Origin: Jackrogersella multiformis
Taxonomy: Eukaryota; Ascomycota; Sordariomycetes; Xylariales; Hypoxylaceae
Assembly (NCBI GenBank): GCA_902806575.1
Contig: CADCXD010000005.1
Span: forward strand, 248,001 to 312,000
Direction of reading: 5' to 3'
DNA: 64,000 nucleotides
A program made the translations under genes and the position numbers. Positions 36,058 to 46,804 of this stretch are shown piece by piece. Each line of letters starts with the position of its first letter. Within the stretch, counting starts at the first letter, position 1. The notes beneath the pieces are model-generated. The model was not told where the DNA came from, did not search any database, and saw only the letters and a list, made by a program, of their open reading frames with translations.

Positions 36058-37200
36058 ATGTCTCAAACTGTGAGCACTTACAACTCGAATGACATAAATC
36101 GTTGTACATGAAGCTAATCACGAGAACACAAGTCCAAAATTCAGTATCAAGAGGATGGTCATTTCACGAGACCACCCAGCTCGTTCCGCAATTTCGTCTC
36201 TGCGGACCCTAACTCCCAGTTCCCGGCCGAGAAAGGTCGCTACGCGTTATACATAGCTCCAGGCTGTCCATGGGTATGCACATCGTGACACTTTGGTATA
36301 ACTCATATGAGTCTGGTGATAGCTAATGTAGCCACAAATCATAAGGCGCATCGTACTATTATCACACGGGCCCTTAAGCGTCTTGAAGATGTCATCGATT
36401 TGATCATTTTAAACCCGTATATGGGTGAGAACGGCTGGTACTTCGACGGCGCGCACGGTACCATGTCCGAGGACCCGCTGTACGGCTTCAAGTTTATACG
36501 AGAGTTATACTTCAAAGCAGATCCCGATTTCAACAGTAGGTTTACCGTCCCCGTGCTGTGGGACAAAAAGAATGCCACCATCGTAAACAACGAGTCGAGC
36601 GAGATTATCCGCATGCTGTACTCCGAGTTTGATGCCTTTGTACCCGATAAGTTCAAGGAGGCAACTAAGGCTAGCGCCGGTCTATACCCGGAGCATCTGC
36701 GGAAGGATATCGACGAGCTGAACGACTGGGTTTATAACACGGTCAACAACGGCGTGTATAAGTGCGGGTTCGCGGGCACGCAAGCGGCCTACGACCAGAA
36801 CGTCTACCCCCTGTTCGACTCACTCGACCGGCTCGAGTCTATCCTAGCTGGCCACGGGAAGCCGTTCTTGTTCGGGGACCACATTACCGAGGCCGACATC
36901 CGCCTCTATACCACCATTGCGCGTTTCGACGTTGCTTATCACTCCGTATTCCTGTGTAATCTTAAGAGCATCCGCCACGACTACCCTCATCTGCATCTAT
37001 GGTTCCGCCGCTTATACTGGGACGAGGGCAGCGAAGTTACGGGCGGCGCTTTCCATAAGACTACGGCACCATGGATTGGCTTGTATGCTAGTGGATACGC
37101 GACCGCGAGGGCCAAAGTTGCAAAGAGCCAAGCCGCTGTTATCGTGCCCAGGGGGCCGAAGGTGCTCGTCGAGCCATTAGCGGAGAGCGAGAGGTTGTAG
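36058..37200 (+). CDS. omega/xi-class glutathione transferase (GTO/ECM4, glutathionyl-hydroquinone reductase type)
   Basis: Proteins of this group reduce glutathionyl adducts using a catalytic Cys. Three exons: 36058..36069 (MSQT, only four codons), 36133..36273 and 36346..37200. The introns are 63 nt (GTGAGC..CTAAT..CAAG) and 72 nt (GTATGC..CTAAT..TAAG). Product 335 aa. Splicing recovers FPAEKGRYALYIAPGCPW joined to AHRTIITRALKRLEDVI. This is the xi-class CPWAHR active site, with Cys49 catalytic. GENGWYF and RFTVPVLWDKK (residues ~105-120) complete the thioredoxin-like domain, with NNESSEIIRML as the glutathione-binding ES motif. The C-terminal helical domain has ITEADIRLYTTIARFD. The long last exon alone is open from an in-frame Met at 36307, but that start lacks the active site. 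Cytosolic by absence of targeting signals. Confidence 0.93.
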
Positions 37201-38039
37201 ATCTGGTGGTTTGGCGGCATGTTAAGAGCGCTAATGATGATGAGATAGGATCGCATTTCGAGGATGGAAAGGTCCGCATATGAAAACAGACCAGTTTCAA
37301 TACATACCTAGGTATTCCTATTATATAACCTATATGAGGCTAGCTTTCAACCTAAAGTGGTCCCTTTGGATGAACGTCAATCTTCAAAGTATAACCAGGT
37401 TCAGTAACTTGAGGATACTCCGAACCCCCTTTCAACATAGGCAATTATGAAAAGATAAATGAAAACAAGAATGATTTAAATAGGTGTTATCAAATGTGTT
37501 GTCTAAGCTGTTTATCACCCCACCCTTGGCACTCTAGAGATGTGAAGTACCGACAGTGTGTCGTTGATGCAACCTTGCCTAACGGCAACGGTCGGGTTGG
37601 AGATGGATGGGTGAGAAGGTCATAGCGTAACTGATATGCCACCCTTGAGACCCTTATGGTGTCCATGTTTGGATTATCGGATTATAAAGCGTTACCCATA
37701 ATGTTATGTAGTATTATACCGATATATGGGGTAGATATATAATAACATGCGATGATACCGTAAGAATGGGCCCTGCATTGTTACAAAGCATATTTATTTC
37801 ATTAACCTGGTTTGATAATTGTGCGGCTCAAGGAGATTACTGCTCTCTTCCTTAAGAGCCTCATGGGACCTATAAACGAGAGGGAGCATCCTGCATGATC
37901 GAAGCTGGCTACATATCCACCATGTAGCTAAGCTTAAACAATATTTCATAAATACCATCGTCCCCATCCCTCTCCCCCTTTGAAAGTAAAGAAATTTTCT
38001 GCTTCTTGCAGAGTAATTTTTTAGATTATTTCCACCAAC
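37201..38039. other. convergent spacer
   Basis: 839 bp between the converging GST and epimerase-like genes; 3' UTRs expected. No coding signal. Confidence 0.45.
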
Positions 38040-39266
38040 CTAGAGATCCAGCCTCTTTGCCTCGTAGTCGACAGCCGTGGGAAGATCATCCACTAGACTT
38101 GGCTTTGTGGGCGTCCAACCGAGAAGTTTCCTAGCCCTGACGGCACTGCTCCGACTATTTTGACCCCATATCAATGGTCCGTAGGAGTTCACATCGGCCG
38201 TTTCTTGAGCGGTTAATTTATCGACACTCGAGTCCTTAATCAGGCCCTTCGACTGTGCAATCTGGGCGATCTTCGTAGCAACATCCCCCCAGGCCTTTAC
38301 CGAGTTCATTAGCTAACCTGGATGCCTAGCGAGCGTCGATCAGAGAAACTTACATTTGCGCCGTTTTCCGCGAAGTAGTATCCGTCGGCGCCCCAGGTCG
38401 CGTTCTTCCCGCCCTGCAGGGCTTCTTGGAAAAGGAGAGCGAATAGGTCGCTGAGGTCGTGCACGTGCACGTTGTTCCAGAAAGCTTTGCCTTCGGCTAC
38501 CTGGAATCCTTTGCCGCGCTTCAAGAAGGCTTCGGCCAGCTTGGGGACCTGGACGCTCCGCTGGTTTCCCGTGCCACGCCCGATACCATAGATGAGAGGG
38601 GGGCAGACGATTGCGGTTTTTATATGGGCGTCCTGGCCGGCTCCTAGTACGAGCTTGTCCACGTTTCGGTGAGGGGCGGAGTCGGGCATGGATGTCACCT
38701 CCGAGATGCCTTCCCAGTCGTTGTAGATCTTGCTTGAAGGCTCGCCGAAAGATCCTGTCCGCATGTCTTCGAACAGCAAAATGCCTGTGCCGCTGCAGTG
38801 GATCAGGTACGAGGTTTTCCCCTCTTCAGCCCGCTGCTTCAATCCAGCAATGATGGCATTGGTGCCTGAGACGTGGTCTGCGTCCGCGAGATTCATGACG
38901 ATGTCCGAACGAGCAGACTCGCTCACGATGAGGTCGGTATCGTCGAGAGAGCCATGAGCGATTCTGATTTTAGGATAGACAGTTTTGATCGCGTCTCCTT
39001 TCTTCAGATCTCGTACCAAGACGGTGATATTTGATTCCTGCTCCGGGAATCGATCAAGTGTGGCCTTCAGGGCATCTCCACCGATGTAGCCTATGACTCA
39101 AACTATTAGCCTCATAAATACTTCGATATCGAGAACCGAGTGATTTCGAATCGCCTAAACTGTTCTTGTGTACGAAGCGCTACATATTAAGTTTTAAGGA
39201 GAGATGGGCGCATTTACCCGTAGCGCCTATCAGGAAAGTCTTTGAACTATTCGCCTCGAGAGACAT
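38040..39266 (-). CDS. extended SDR / NAD-dependent epimerase-like protein
   Basis: Three exons: 39266..39218, 39090..38354 and 38294..38040. The introns are 127 nt (GTAAAT..CTAAT..ATAG) and 59 nt (GTAAGT..CTAAT..AAAG). Product 346 aa. The first splice completes FLIGATGYIGGDAL, the Rossmann GxTGxxGG nucleotide site at residues 14-21. Further family features: LVRDLKKG, DIVMNLADADH (the NxAxxDH strand) and IHCSGTGIL (the catalytic-Ser strand). A classical YxxxK is not obvious: the matching region reads APHRNVDKLVL, as in a fungal subgroup of NmrA/epimerase-like proteins. PPLIYGIGRGTGNQRSVQVP is also typical of that subgroup. Substrate unknown. No secretion signal. Confidence 0.88.
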
Positions 39267-41065
39267 GATGTTTTGGAAACGCTGGTCGAGTTGTAGATGT
39301 AAGGACGGCCACACTTAATCACTCATAAATGTCAAAATACTGGCGCAGAAGTGTAATATATTTTCATGAGGAATAGGCGGAGGGGATTAAAAGCTCCTCC
39401 GCATCTAGATGAATTATAGCGCTAGGTAGGGCGGCACAGCACGGAATGACATCCGTCCATGTATTATAAATGCACTTCAATGAGACAGGCCGGGACGGCA
39501 CTGTAGTTAAGCCGTTGAAAGTAAGTAAAGATACAACTGATGGACAATCTATTAACTACCTAGGTAATAATAATAATAAGTTATTACGTGAATAACTTCC
39601 ACTCAGGCTTTCTTCGGCTTTCTCGGGCTTTCTCAAGATCATTGGCTGTTAAAATCTAGCGCATGCTAGTTCCTTAGAACCACAACAATTCTAATGCACT
39701 TTTCAAGTGGGTTTTCTTCCAGCGATATAGGATTGTTGTTGCTATTGAGAGACTCGAATATGAAGCCGCACAATCATGCGTGACACTACCTAGGACAACT
39801 CTGTGTTATTCGGTACACAAATGGGGTTTCCCTTCGAACCTGCGGTGGCGCTATCATCCTTCTGTTCATAGTGATTAGGCCATTTATATCCTAGGTAATG
39901 TTAAGACGGTTTGCCACTCTCGTTGGCCTCGTCAAGTTATTCGATCGTCTTGCAGCCCCAATATTTCCATCAGAACCTTCATTAGCTCCCTGTTTCTCTC
40001 TTCTTTATGAACGAAAGGACGGACGAGTGAGGCAAAGAAGATTGGTATTGGGATAATTTCAATCGCAGGTCGAATCCTCAAATGTGGTAAGTTGCGAGGG
40101 AACTTCCAGCATCTTATCCTTGTGCCTAGAAGCTCCAACATGGAACATCTTATCCGAGGTTCTATGGAGGAGTTTATGAATAAAAAAACATAATTCTAGA
40201 ACCATATCATCTATGGATCGCCGTGCACGGACACAAGTTATCCCCTCCTTGCTTGATCTACCTGTCCACTTAACCTAGCTACCTGTGGAATTATCCACGA
40301 GTACGGTTAACTCCAAAGACGGAAACATATCAAAAGTGGAGGTGTAAAGACTCAAAAGTGGTGGTTTTTATGGTGACAATTTCAAGGGTAGCAATTTTAA
40401 AAGGGGTTAGCCTTAAATACCGTAAGAAGAAACGAGGAGAACCATATGAGCCCCTGAACAAAACTCATTCCGTGATAGGTAAGTCTTAGAAATACATAGT
40501 AAGGATAACGCAACTTTGCCTGTCCATTCATTTCGTTCTTATCATTTCGCGATACCGGCAACAACCGAGCATATCTTATTTATCCTGGAATGAATTGGTC
40601 GATAGTTTCGTTTTTATATGTCAGTCCGCTACATAATTATCAAGGTAGTATATACTGGTAGGGTTTATGAGCCCATTGGCCGGGCTGCTGGTAAGTGATA
40701 CTTATATCCGTAAGAGATGATCGTCCGACAAGGACCAAATTTGAAGTACCTAGGTAGACAAGTTACCACTGTGACCCTAACTGGGTATAATACGAGTAAG
40801 ATCGTACATGATAAGATGCAAAACCAACACCAAGAGTACTCTTCAAGAGTGGAATCTAATCAGCTTATCCATGCCAGTCCGTGTCACGGGTTGGGGTAGC
40901 CGAGTTGCATGTCGATGAGGAGGAGGTAACTAAGTATGCATTCCGATACTGATATATGTCGGCGTCTTCGTAACACTACTAGAGGGAACGCGATATTCCG
41001 CCCTCCAGAGAGAAAGCGTGAACAAATATAACCTCCAAAGAGTTTTGTGCTGATACTGAGACCTC
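39267..41065. other. gene-free spacer between divergent genes
   Basis: About 1.8 kb shared upstream region of the epimerase-like gene (-) and the permease (+). An (ATA)n run lies near 39567-39580. Small ORFs near 39932 and 40717 show no features. Confidence 0.45.
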
Positions 41066-42927
41066 ATGGCTACCAAACCCATTTCCGACCCCGAGAAGGG
41101 TCCAGAACAACATGATCAAGCATTTGCAACTCCGGAGGACCTCTCCGACGGCCGTAAATCTGTCGCAGAGGCCGAGGTGTTGATGATTACCAGCCCTAAG
41201 AATCGACTCGAAAAACTCGCTAACAGATTCGATGAGCTATTCGGGGTCGAAGCTCGAGGTATTGAACAAGTCCCCGAATCTATGCGTACAGGCAAGCCTA
41301 CCGCTAGAGACTATGTATGGATGTGGTCTATATGGTTCTCCGCCAACTGTACGGCTGTTCAATTTACGGCAGGAATTTTAGGTCCTTACAGGTTGTCCAC
41401 CATAATTATTAATCTGGTTATGGATTCCCTATACTAACGTTTCTTAATAGTTATCGTCTTGGACTTGCTGATTCTATGTTGTAAGTCATTCACTGTCCGC
41501 ATGCCAGTGACAATTATCAGTTGATTGATTCTTATTCACAGATTGTGTGCCTTTGGCACAATTTCTGGCTCGCTAGCGAGTGCATACATATCTACCTTTG
41601 GTCCAATCTCGGGCAATCGAACAATAGTGGTTGCTCGCTACACCATGGGTTACTGGCCCGCCAAATTGGCAGCTCTATTCAACATCATCATCAACGTCGG
41701 CTACGGCCTAATCGATTGCATCGTTAGCGGACAAATCCTGTCGGCTGTCAGCGGTGGCTCCTTGTCTCCTATCGTCGGCATAATAGTTACTGCCCTCATA
41801 ACGTGGTTTGTGAGCACTTTTGGTATCAAACTATTCCACCCATATCAGGGGTAAGTAACTGCCTCCGTATACTAAACTCCCATTTAACACGTTTCTTAGA
41901 TATGCCTGGATTCCTCAATTAGCTATACTTTTCATCCTTATTGGTTGTGCAGGCCCAAAATTCGATACAGTGACACCCAGCCAGGGAACCGGAGCTACAG
42001 TAATTGGAGACAGATTGAGCTACTTCTTCCTAACTGCTTCGATTCCTCTTGGATGGGCTTCTCAGTCGGCAGATTTCTACGTGTACTTTCCAAAGGAATC
42101 TAACAAATACCTAGTCGCTCTGATGACGTTTCTAGGTCTCCTGCTTGGGAAAATCCTGGTCGAATTTCTTGGCATAGGCCTTGCTTCAGGATTAGCTAAC
42201 AATCCCAGCTGGGAGGCGGCTTTTGACATCTCCCTGGGTGCTCTTCTCGTGGAAGCCTTTTCGCCTCTGGGCGCTTTCGGACATTTCTGTTGCGTTATCC
42301 TCGCCTTGGGTATCTGTTCGAACATAATACCCTCAACCTACTCCACCGGTCTTTCTTTTCAGCTTCTTGCCAGCAAGGCCGAAAGGGTCCCTCGAATATT
42401 TTGGTGCACGTTCGCCGTGATCATTTACGCTGTCTGCGCCATTGCGGGATATAGGAACCTCCTAGCGATCTTCAACAACTTCCTGGTCATCATCGGGTAC
42501 TGGATAGCCATCTACATCGTAATTTCCGTACAAGAACACTTCCTTTTCCGACTGAAGAGAGGGTGGGAGTGGGATCAGTGGAATAATAAGCAGTATCTCC
42601 CGTTAGGAATTGGTGCCTTCGGTGCTTTCTGTTTTGGTTGGGTCGGTGTTGTGCTCGGGATGAACCAGACCTACTTCGCGGGTCCTATCGCGAAGTTAGT
42701 GGGTGATTATGGCTCAGATGTAAGTTTGAATTTTTATCACAACTCGACAGCACGAAAGGTTACTATTCTGGCAAATTTCTTTTTTACAGTCACCGTCATT
42801 GAATTATATAAAATATGTTTAGCGCTGACATTTTATGTTTTAGCTGGGTATCCCATGTGGAGCTATTTTAACGTCTATCACGTTTCCCCCTTTTCGATAC
42901 CTCGAGTTGAAATACATTAAGCGTTAG
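41066..42927 (+). CDS. NCS1-family purine-cytosine permease (FCY2-like)
   Basis: NCS1 permeases import purines, cytosine or related bases with protons across the plasma membrane. Five exons: 41066..41391, 41451..41480 (only 30 nt), 41542..41850, 41900..42719 and 42844..42927. The introns are 59, 61, 49 and 124 nt with clear branch sites (TACTAAC, CTGAC). Product 522 aa. The N-terminal cytosolic tail has ARGIEQVPESMRTG, then WMWSIWFSANCTAVQFTAGILGP (TM1). GNRTIVVARYTMGYWPAK, YAWIPQLAILF, ASIPLGWASQSADFYVYFP and GPIAKLVGDYGSD are fungal FCY-type blocks. About 12 membrane segments are expected. The last exon reads LGIPCGAILTSITFPPFRYL to KYIKR, the family's end; reading through its intron would give a false tail. 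Confidence 0.94.
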
Positions 42928-43813
42928 AGATTAGCCTATGATTTACGATTAAGACTCTCATAATGGATAGCTATACTGTTTAGAGAATACATAGTCCTCG
43001 GAATGTATTTCTAAGTGCCTTATTGATGGCATGCCCCTTCATTTAACCAATAGCAGAATTAGAAAAAAAACCTCAATACCTACCTAGGTAGGTAGGTAAT
43101 AATATTCGTATTTTCCTTTATAACGTGAACATATAGTACTCTTCTTAGGTAAAATTGCAACCCTCCTATCAAACCTTTAAAAACTTATATCCATGTATTT
43201 ACATCTTTAGATAGAAGAAACCAAGACCATGTGGAGATTTCCAATCTTTAACATCTTTTAATGTACCCATAATGAAGGCTTTTGTGTGTAAGGGGTAAAA
43301 GCTAGGTTAGTAGTCTGCTACTCGCATAAATTAGAATCAGTCAATAAGATCAAGCCTACCTCAATTAGGAGATGCTAGCAGTCACATAATGCTAAAACAC
43401 AGACCAACTTGATGTATTTGTCATGTCAACATAAACACATTGGCCAATTTTCTAACCTGGGTTCTGTCTTTCAGTAACGGTGACCGGCAAAACATGCATT
43501 CATATCCATACCGCCGCATGTATCCTAGCACCGCCCGAGCTATGCAACTGTGACAAGTGGTTGACAAGGCCAAAACAACCGAATCTAACAAGCAACTCCA
43601 TACATGTTTATGTATGTGACGGGGGTATATCACAGAATATCGAAACATGACAGATCAGATCGTAGTCATCCGTCCATCAACCGTGTGCATGCAAATATAA
43701 TCAGATCGTCGTCCAGACCATAAACCATGGATGCTAACCAAACCTCCCATTTTGCTCAGTACCTCACTTCTATACTGAATTTGAGCACCATCAGTCATCA
43801 GTCCGTTAAATTT
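42928..43813. other. convergent spacer
   Basis: 886 bp with the 3' UTRs of both neighbours and an ACCTACCTAGGTAGGTAGGTA array at about 43078-43099. No gene seen. Confidence 0.45.
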
Positions 43814-46804
43814 CTAGCGTAGCCCGCCGGCCCCTCCCTTTTCAACCACAAACGCAACGCTCGGCCGACCATGACGGTCCACGCTCCGGAGACTGCTGCT
43901 ACTCGGAGACACCACGCTTGACCTCTCCGGCGGGGACGACACCTCATGCGTCTGCCGCGGGCTGCTACCAGGGGTACTACCGCCATCCTCGGCCCTCTCG
44001 TCGTACCCCCACCGGTCGACCCCTCCGCCCCTAATCCAGCCCTCCAGGTTCCGGCACTGGCTCACGTCGACCCAGGCCAGGCTGCCGCACCCCTCCAGCA
44101 CGCTCTCGATGCCGTTGGCCGTGACGCGGACGCACCCCCTCACGCTCAGCCTCTCCAGGTCGTTCAGGTGCAGCGCGATGCACGCCAGGCTGTTGTCGCT
44201 GACGGCGCTGCCGCAGAACGCCATCCTCAGCTCGCGGAGCTGGGGCAGGCCCAGGGCCACGACCTCGGTCGCGGTGTCGGACAGCGCGCAGCAGAAGGAC
44301 AGGTCGAGGTGCGTCAGGGCCTTCGCCGCGTGCACCAGCGCCACGATCGCGTTGTCCGAGAGATACGTGCAGTCGGCGAGGCACAGGTACGACAGGCTCG
44401 TGAACCGGAAGGGCGCCCAGCTCTGGAACCCGGCGTCCGTGATGGACGTGCAGCGCGTGAGGGACAGCGACTGCAGCCGGTTCGAGGCGTGCGCTGCCAT
44501 GTGCGCCATGGACCGGTCGGTGATGTGCTTGCAGTACGAGAGGTTGAGGCGCTTGAGCTTCGGACAGCCGATGACGGTGCCGGGGGGCGGGAGCACTATT
44601 GTTTGTGTCTTGGGCTTCTGCTGCTGCTGCTGCTGGGCTCGGAGACGTGCGGCGACGGCAGAGTTGGATATCACGACTTGCTTCGCGTTTGGCGGAGGGT
44701 GCTCGGGGACCACCCAGCCGACCACTCGGGCCAGGAGATTATCCCCGACCTTACGACAGTTGCTCCAGTCGACTTCCTCTAGGCCCTTGGCATTATCGCT
44801 CATATCCAATATCTGGTTGGCGGAGACGTCCCAGACAGACTTCATCTTCCAGATCTTGATGTTTTTCCCGCAGACCTTCCATAACGCCGAGAATCCTTCG
44901 TCGGTGATGTGGAAGCAATTACTGAGATCTACCGATAACGGTCGCGGCCCGAGGAACGGGGCGATGATGTTGACGAGGGCATCGTCAGTCACGTGCCGGT
45001 TATACGGAGTGAGATCTACGTGAGTGCAGAGTTTCGGAGATGTGGCAAGAAGCCCGCGGATATGCGACGAAAGCTGTCTCAGGCGGATGAGCTCGGCTAG
45101 ATCGAGGAACTGAAATATGGTCACCAGGATATCATCGGGAAGAAGATGATCCTCGGTAGGATGTGGTCGGTCAGTTAGTATCCTAGCCTTTTTCGCTGGC
45201 GTTTCCGAATCCGGAGAAATAGATGCGACTGGATATTTCACGGGAATATAAGTGTCGAGAAGGCGCAAGCGCATGCCGTTGGTAATAGGAGTACCGGGAG
45301 ATTCGGTCGGCGGTGGTGTCGGCGGAGCGAGGGATCCTCGCCGGCGGTTTCTTAGATTTTCCATATCGACACTTAGATAGGGGTCTGGATCCTTCGGTTC
45401 CATTTGATCTGCCTCGTCTTTGACTGTGACTGGCGAAGCGGGTTTTGAAGGTGTGGTAAACGTGACCTTAGGCGTAGGTCGTAGGGGTGTCGACGGCGAC
45501 GAGAGATTATTTCCAATTGGCTCCGCGTCTTTCATCTCAACATCGTCATCTTTCTGTCCGATCCGAGTTCTTGCTGTATCTTCAACCTGCTTCCTTATGT
45601 CTGGCGGACACCGCTTCCATAACTCATCCAGGGCATCACCGCTGATCATGAGACATTCGACGGCTGTGATAGATCTTACAGTCGCCGTTCGCCGGAGCGA
45701 CAGACCCAAGCTGGCGACTTCTCCAAAATATTGACCCTGCCTAAGACGCGGCCTTATCAAGGATGATCGGGTTATCCTCTTCTCCCGCTTGCCTTCTGGT
45801 GATTCGTGAATCACCTCTGCCTCGCCGCGCACGATGAAGAATATCTCATTTCCAGCGGTTCCCTGGCGAATTATGTCGGCGAAAGGGGAGTATGTTTTGG
45901 GTTGCGCGCTCATCCCGAGAAAATGGAGGATATCAGGAGGTAGCGTCGAAAATAGGGGGAGCTCTTTAAGCGTCTGCCGCACATTGACAAGGCCACTTCC
46001 CAGCGCACTGCCTGCTGCAGCATCCTCGAGCGCGCCCGGGCTTGGTGATTTTCTCTTCTTCGTGTTTACTACGACTCCTTCCTTGATAATACCGACCTCC
46101 CCAGTGGACACTTTACCAGGAATAGCTTCTCGAGCTGTTATCGAACCCTTTGCGACTTTGAGACTGCGCCCGCTCTCCTGGCGTTTCTTGTTGAGTATCG
46201 TCAAACGCTCATGCGCCTCCTCCCGAATTGCCTTCTCCATATCAGGGAATTTGGGCAGCTCCAAGTGGAGGTCCTCCTTCTTGAGTACGAGGAGGAGACA
46301 TTTCGTGCGCGCGATGATGGTCGCGGTCCGCGGCATGTCCATAAGAACGCCGATCTCGCCAAAGAAGGCGCCTGGCTTTAGTTCGGCGTATACAGCCTCG
46401 CCGTCCCGCGAGGTCACGCCGACGACGCCCCTAACCAGCCAGTACATCGCCTTTGCTTCCTCGCCTTCGGTCAGGATATGGTCGTGTGCCGAGTGAACCT
46501 GAGGTCTTAGGTGCTTGCCGATGGCAACCAGGAACTCCTCGGGAGCGGACATGAAGAGCGGGAAGGACCTCATGCGATCGAGCAGGTCAAGCGGCATATC
46601 AGGGATGGTCGATGCCGTGAGCGGGGAGGGACGTATCGGCCGGGTCGGGTTTGTCTCGCTGTTGAATGACCTAATCAAGGACACGGAATCCGGCGGCTGG
46701 CCATTAGCCGGATGGTGGGCCAGGGCCCTATAGGGCGAAGGCGGAGAGTGCGGGACTCGATTCCGCCTCATGGCTACTTCTCGAGCCCTGGCGTCAGGGT
46801 CCAA
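43814..46804 (-). CDS. double cyclic-nucleotide-binding, F-box and LRR protein
   Basis: A single 996-codon frame. Domains in order: cNMP-binding domain 1 (82-178; FFGEIGVLMDMPRTATI with the phosphate-contacting PRTA), cNMP-binding domain 2 (282-395; YFGEVASLGLSLRRTATV), a Pro/Ser-rich linker, an F-box (553-593; LLPDDILVTIFQFLDLAELIRLRQLS), and AMN1-like cysteine-containing LRRs (about 600-925; repeats such as LKRLNLSYCKHITDRSM and LTHLDLSFCCALSDTA). A Gln run (QQQQQQ, 724-729) sits inside the LRR region; the C-terminus after 925 is Ser-rich. The F-box points to an SCF ubiquitin-ligase adaptor role with LRRs recognising the substrate. The cNMP domains could make that nucleotide-sensitive, although ligand binding is unproven. 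The architecture is conserved in ascomycetes as far as I recall. Met12 is an alternative start. The opposite strand is also open in long stretches, which I regard as GC-codon shadow. Confidence 0.93.
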   Translation of the reverse strand: MDPDARAREVAMRRNRVPHSPPSPYRALAHHPANGQPPDSVSLIRSFNSETNPTRPIRPSPLTASTIPDMPLDLLDRMRSFPLFMSAPEEFLVAIGKHLRPQVHSAHDHILTEGEEAKAMYWLVRGVVGVTSRDGEAVYAELKPGAFFGEIGVLMDMPRTATIIARTKCLLLVLKKEDLHLELPKFPDMEKAIREEAHERLTILNKKRQESGRSLKVAKGSITAREAIPGKVSTGEVGIIKEGVVVNTKKRKSPSPGALEDAAAGSALGSGLVNVRQTLKELPLFSTLPPDILHFLGMSAQPKTYSPFADIIRQGTAGNEIFFIVRGEAEVIHESPEGKREKRITRSSLIRPRLRQGQYFGEVASLGLSLRRTATVRSITAVECLMISGDALDELWKRCPPDIRKQVEDTARTRIGQKDDDVEMKDAEPIGNNLSSPSTPLRPTPKVTFTTPSKPASPVTVKDEADQMEPKDPDPYLSVDMENLRNRRRGSLAPPTPPPTESPGTPITNGMRLRLLDTYIPVKYPVASISPDSETPAKKARILTDRPHPTEDHLLPDDILVTIFQFLDLAELIRLRQLSSHIRGLLATSPKLCTHVDLTPYNRHVTDDALVNIIAPFLGPRPLSVDLSNCFHITDEGFSALWKVCGKNIKIWKMKSVWDVSANQILDMSDNAKGLEEVDWSNCRKVGDNLLARVVGWVVPEHPPPNAKQVVISNSAVAARLRAQQQQQQKPKTQTIVLPPPGTVIGCPKLKRLNLSYCKHITDRSMAHMAAHASNRLQSLSLTRCTSITDAGFQSWAPFRFTSLSYLCLADCTYLSDNAIVALVHAAKALTHLDLSFCCALSDTATEVVALGLPQLRELRMAFCGSAVSDNSLACIALHLNDLERLSVRGCVRVTANGIESVLEGCGSLAWVDVSQCRNLEGWIRGGGVDRWGYDERAEDGGSTPGSSPRQTHEVSSPPERSSVVSPSSSSLRSVDRHGRPSVAFVVEKGGAGGLR

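Noticed and set aside
36307..36345. Met at 36307 as start of the glutathione transferase
   Set aside because: It lies inside an intron; that start would drop the catalytic Cys and the first half of the thioredoxin-like domain.
43946..45023. Long + strand ORFs of 278 and 304 codons
   Set aside because: They lie antisense to the LRR coding region, follow its GC-rich codon pattern and show no family motif.
45834..46496. 220-codon + ORF
   Set aside because: Antisense to the two cNMP-binding domains, which have clear motifs on the other strand.
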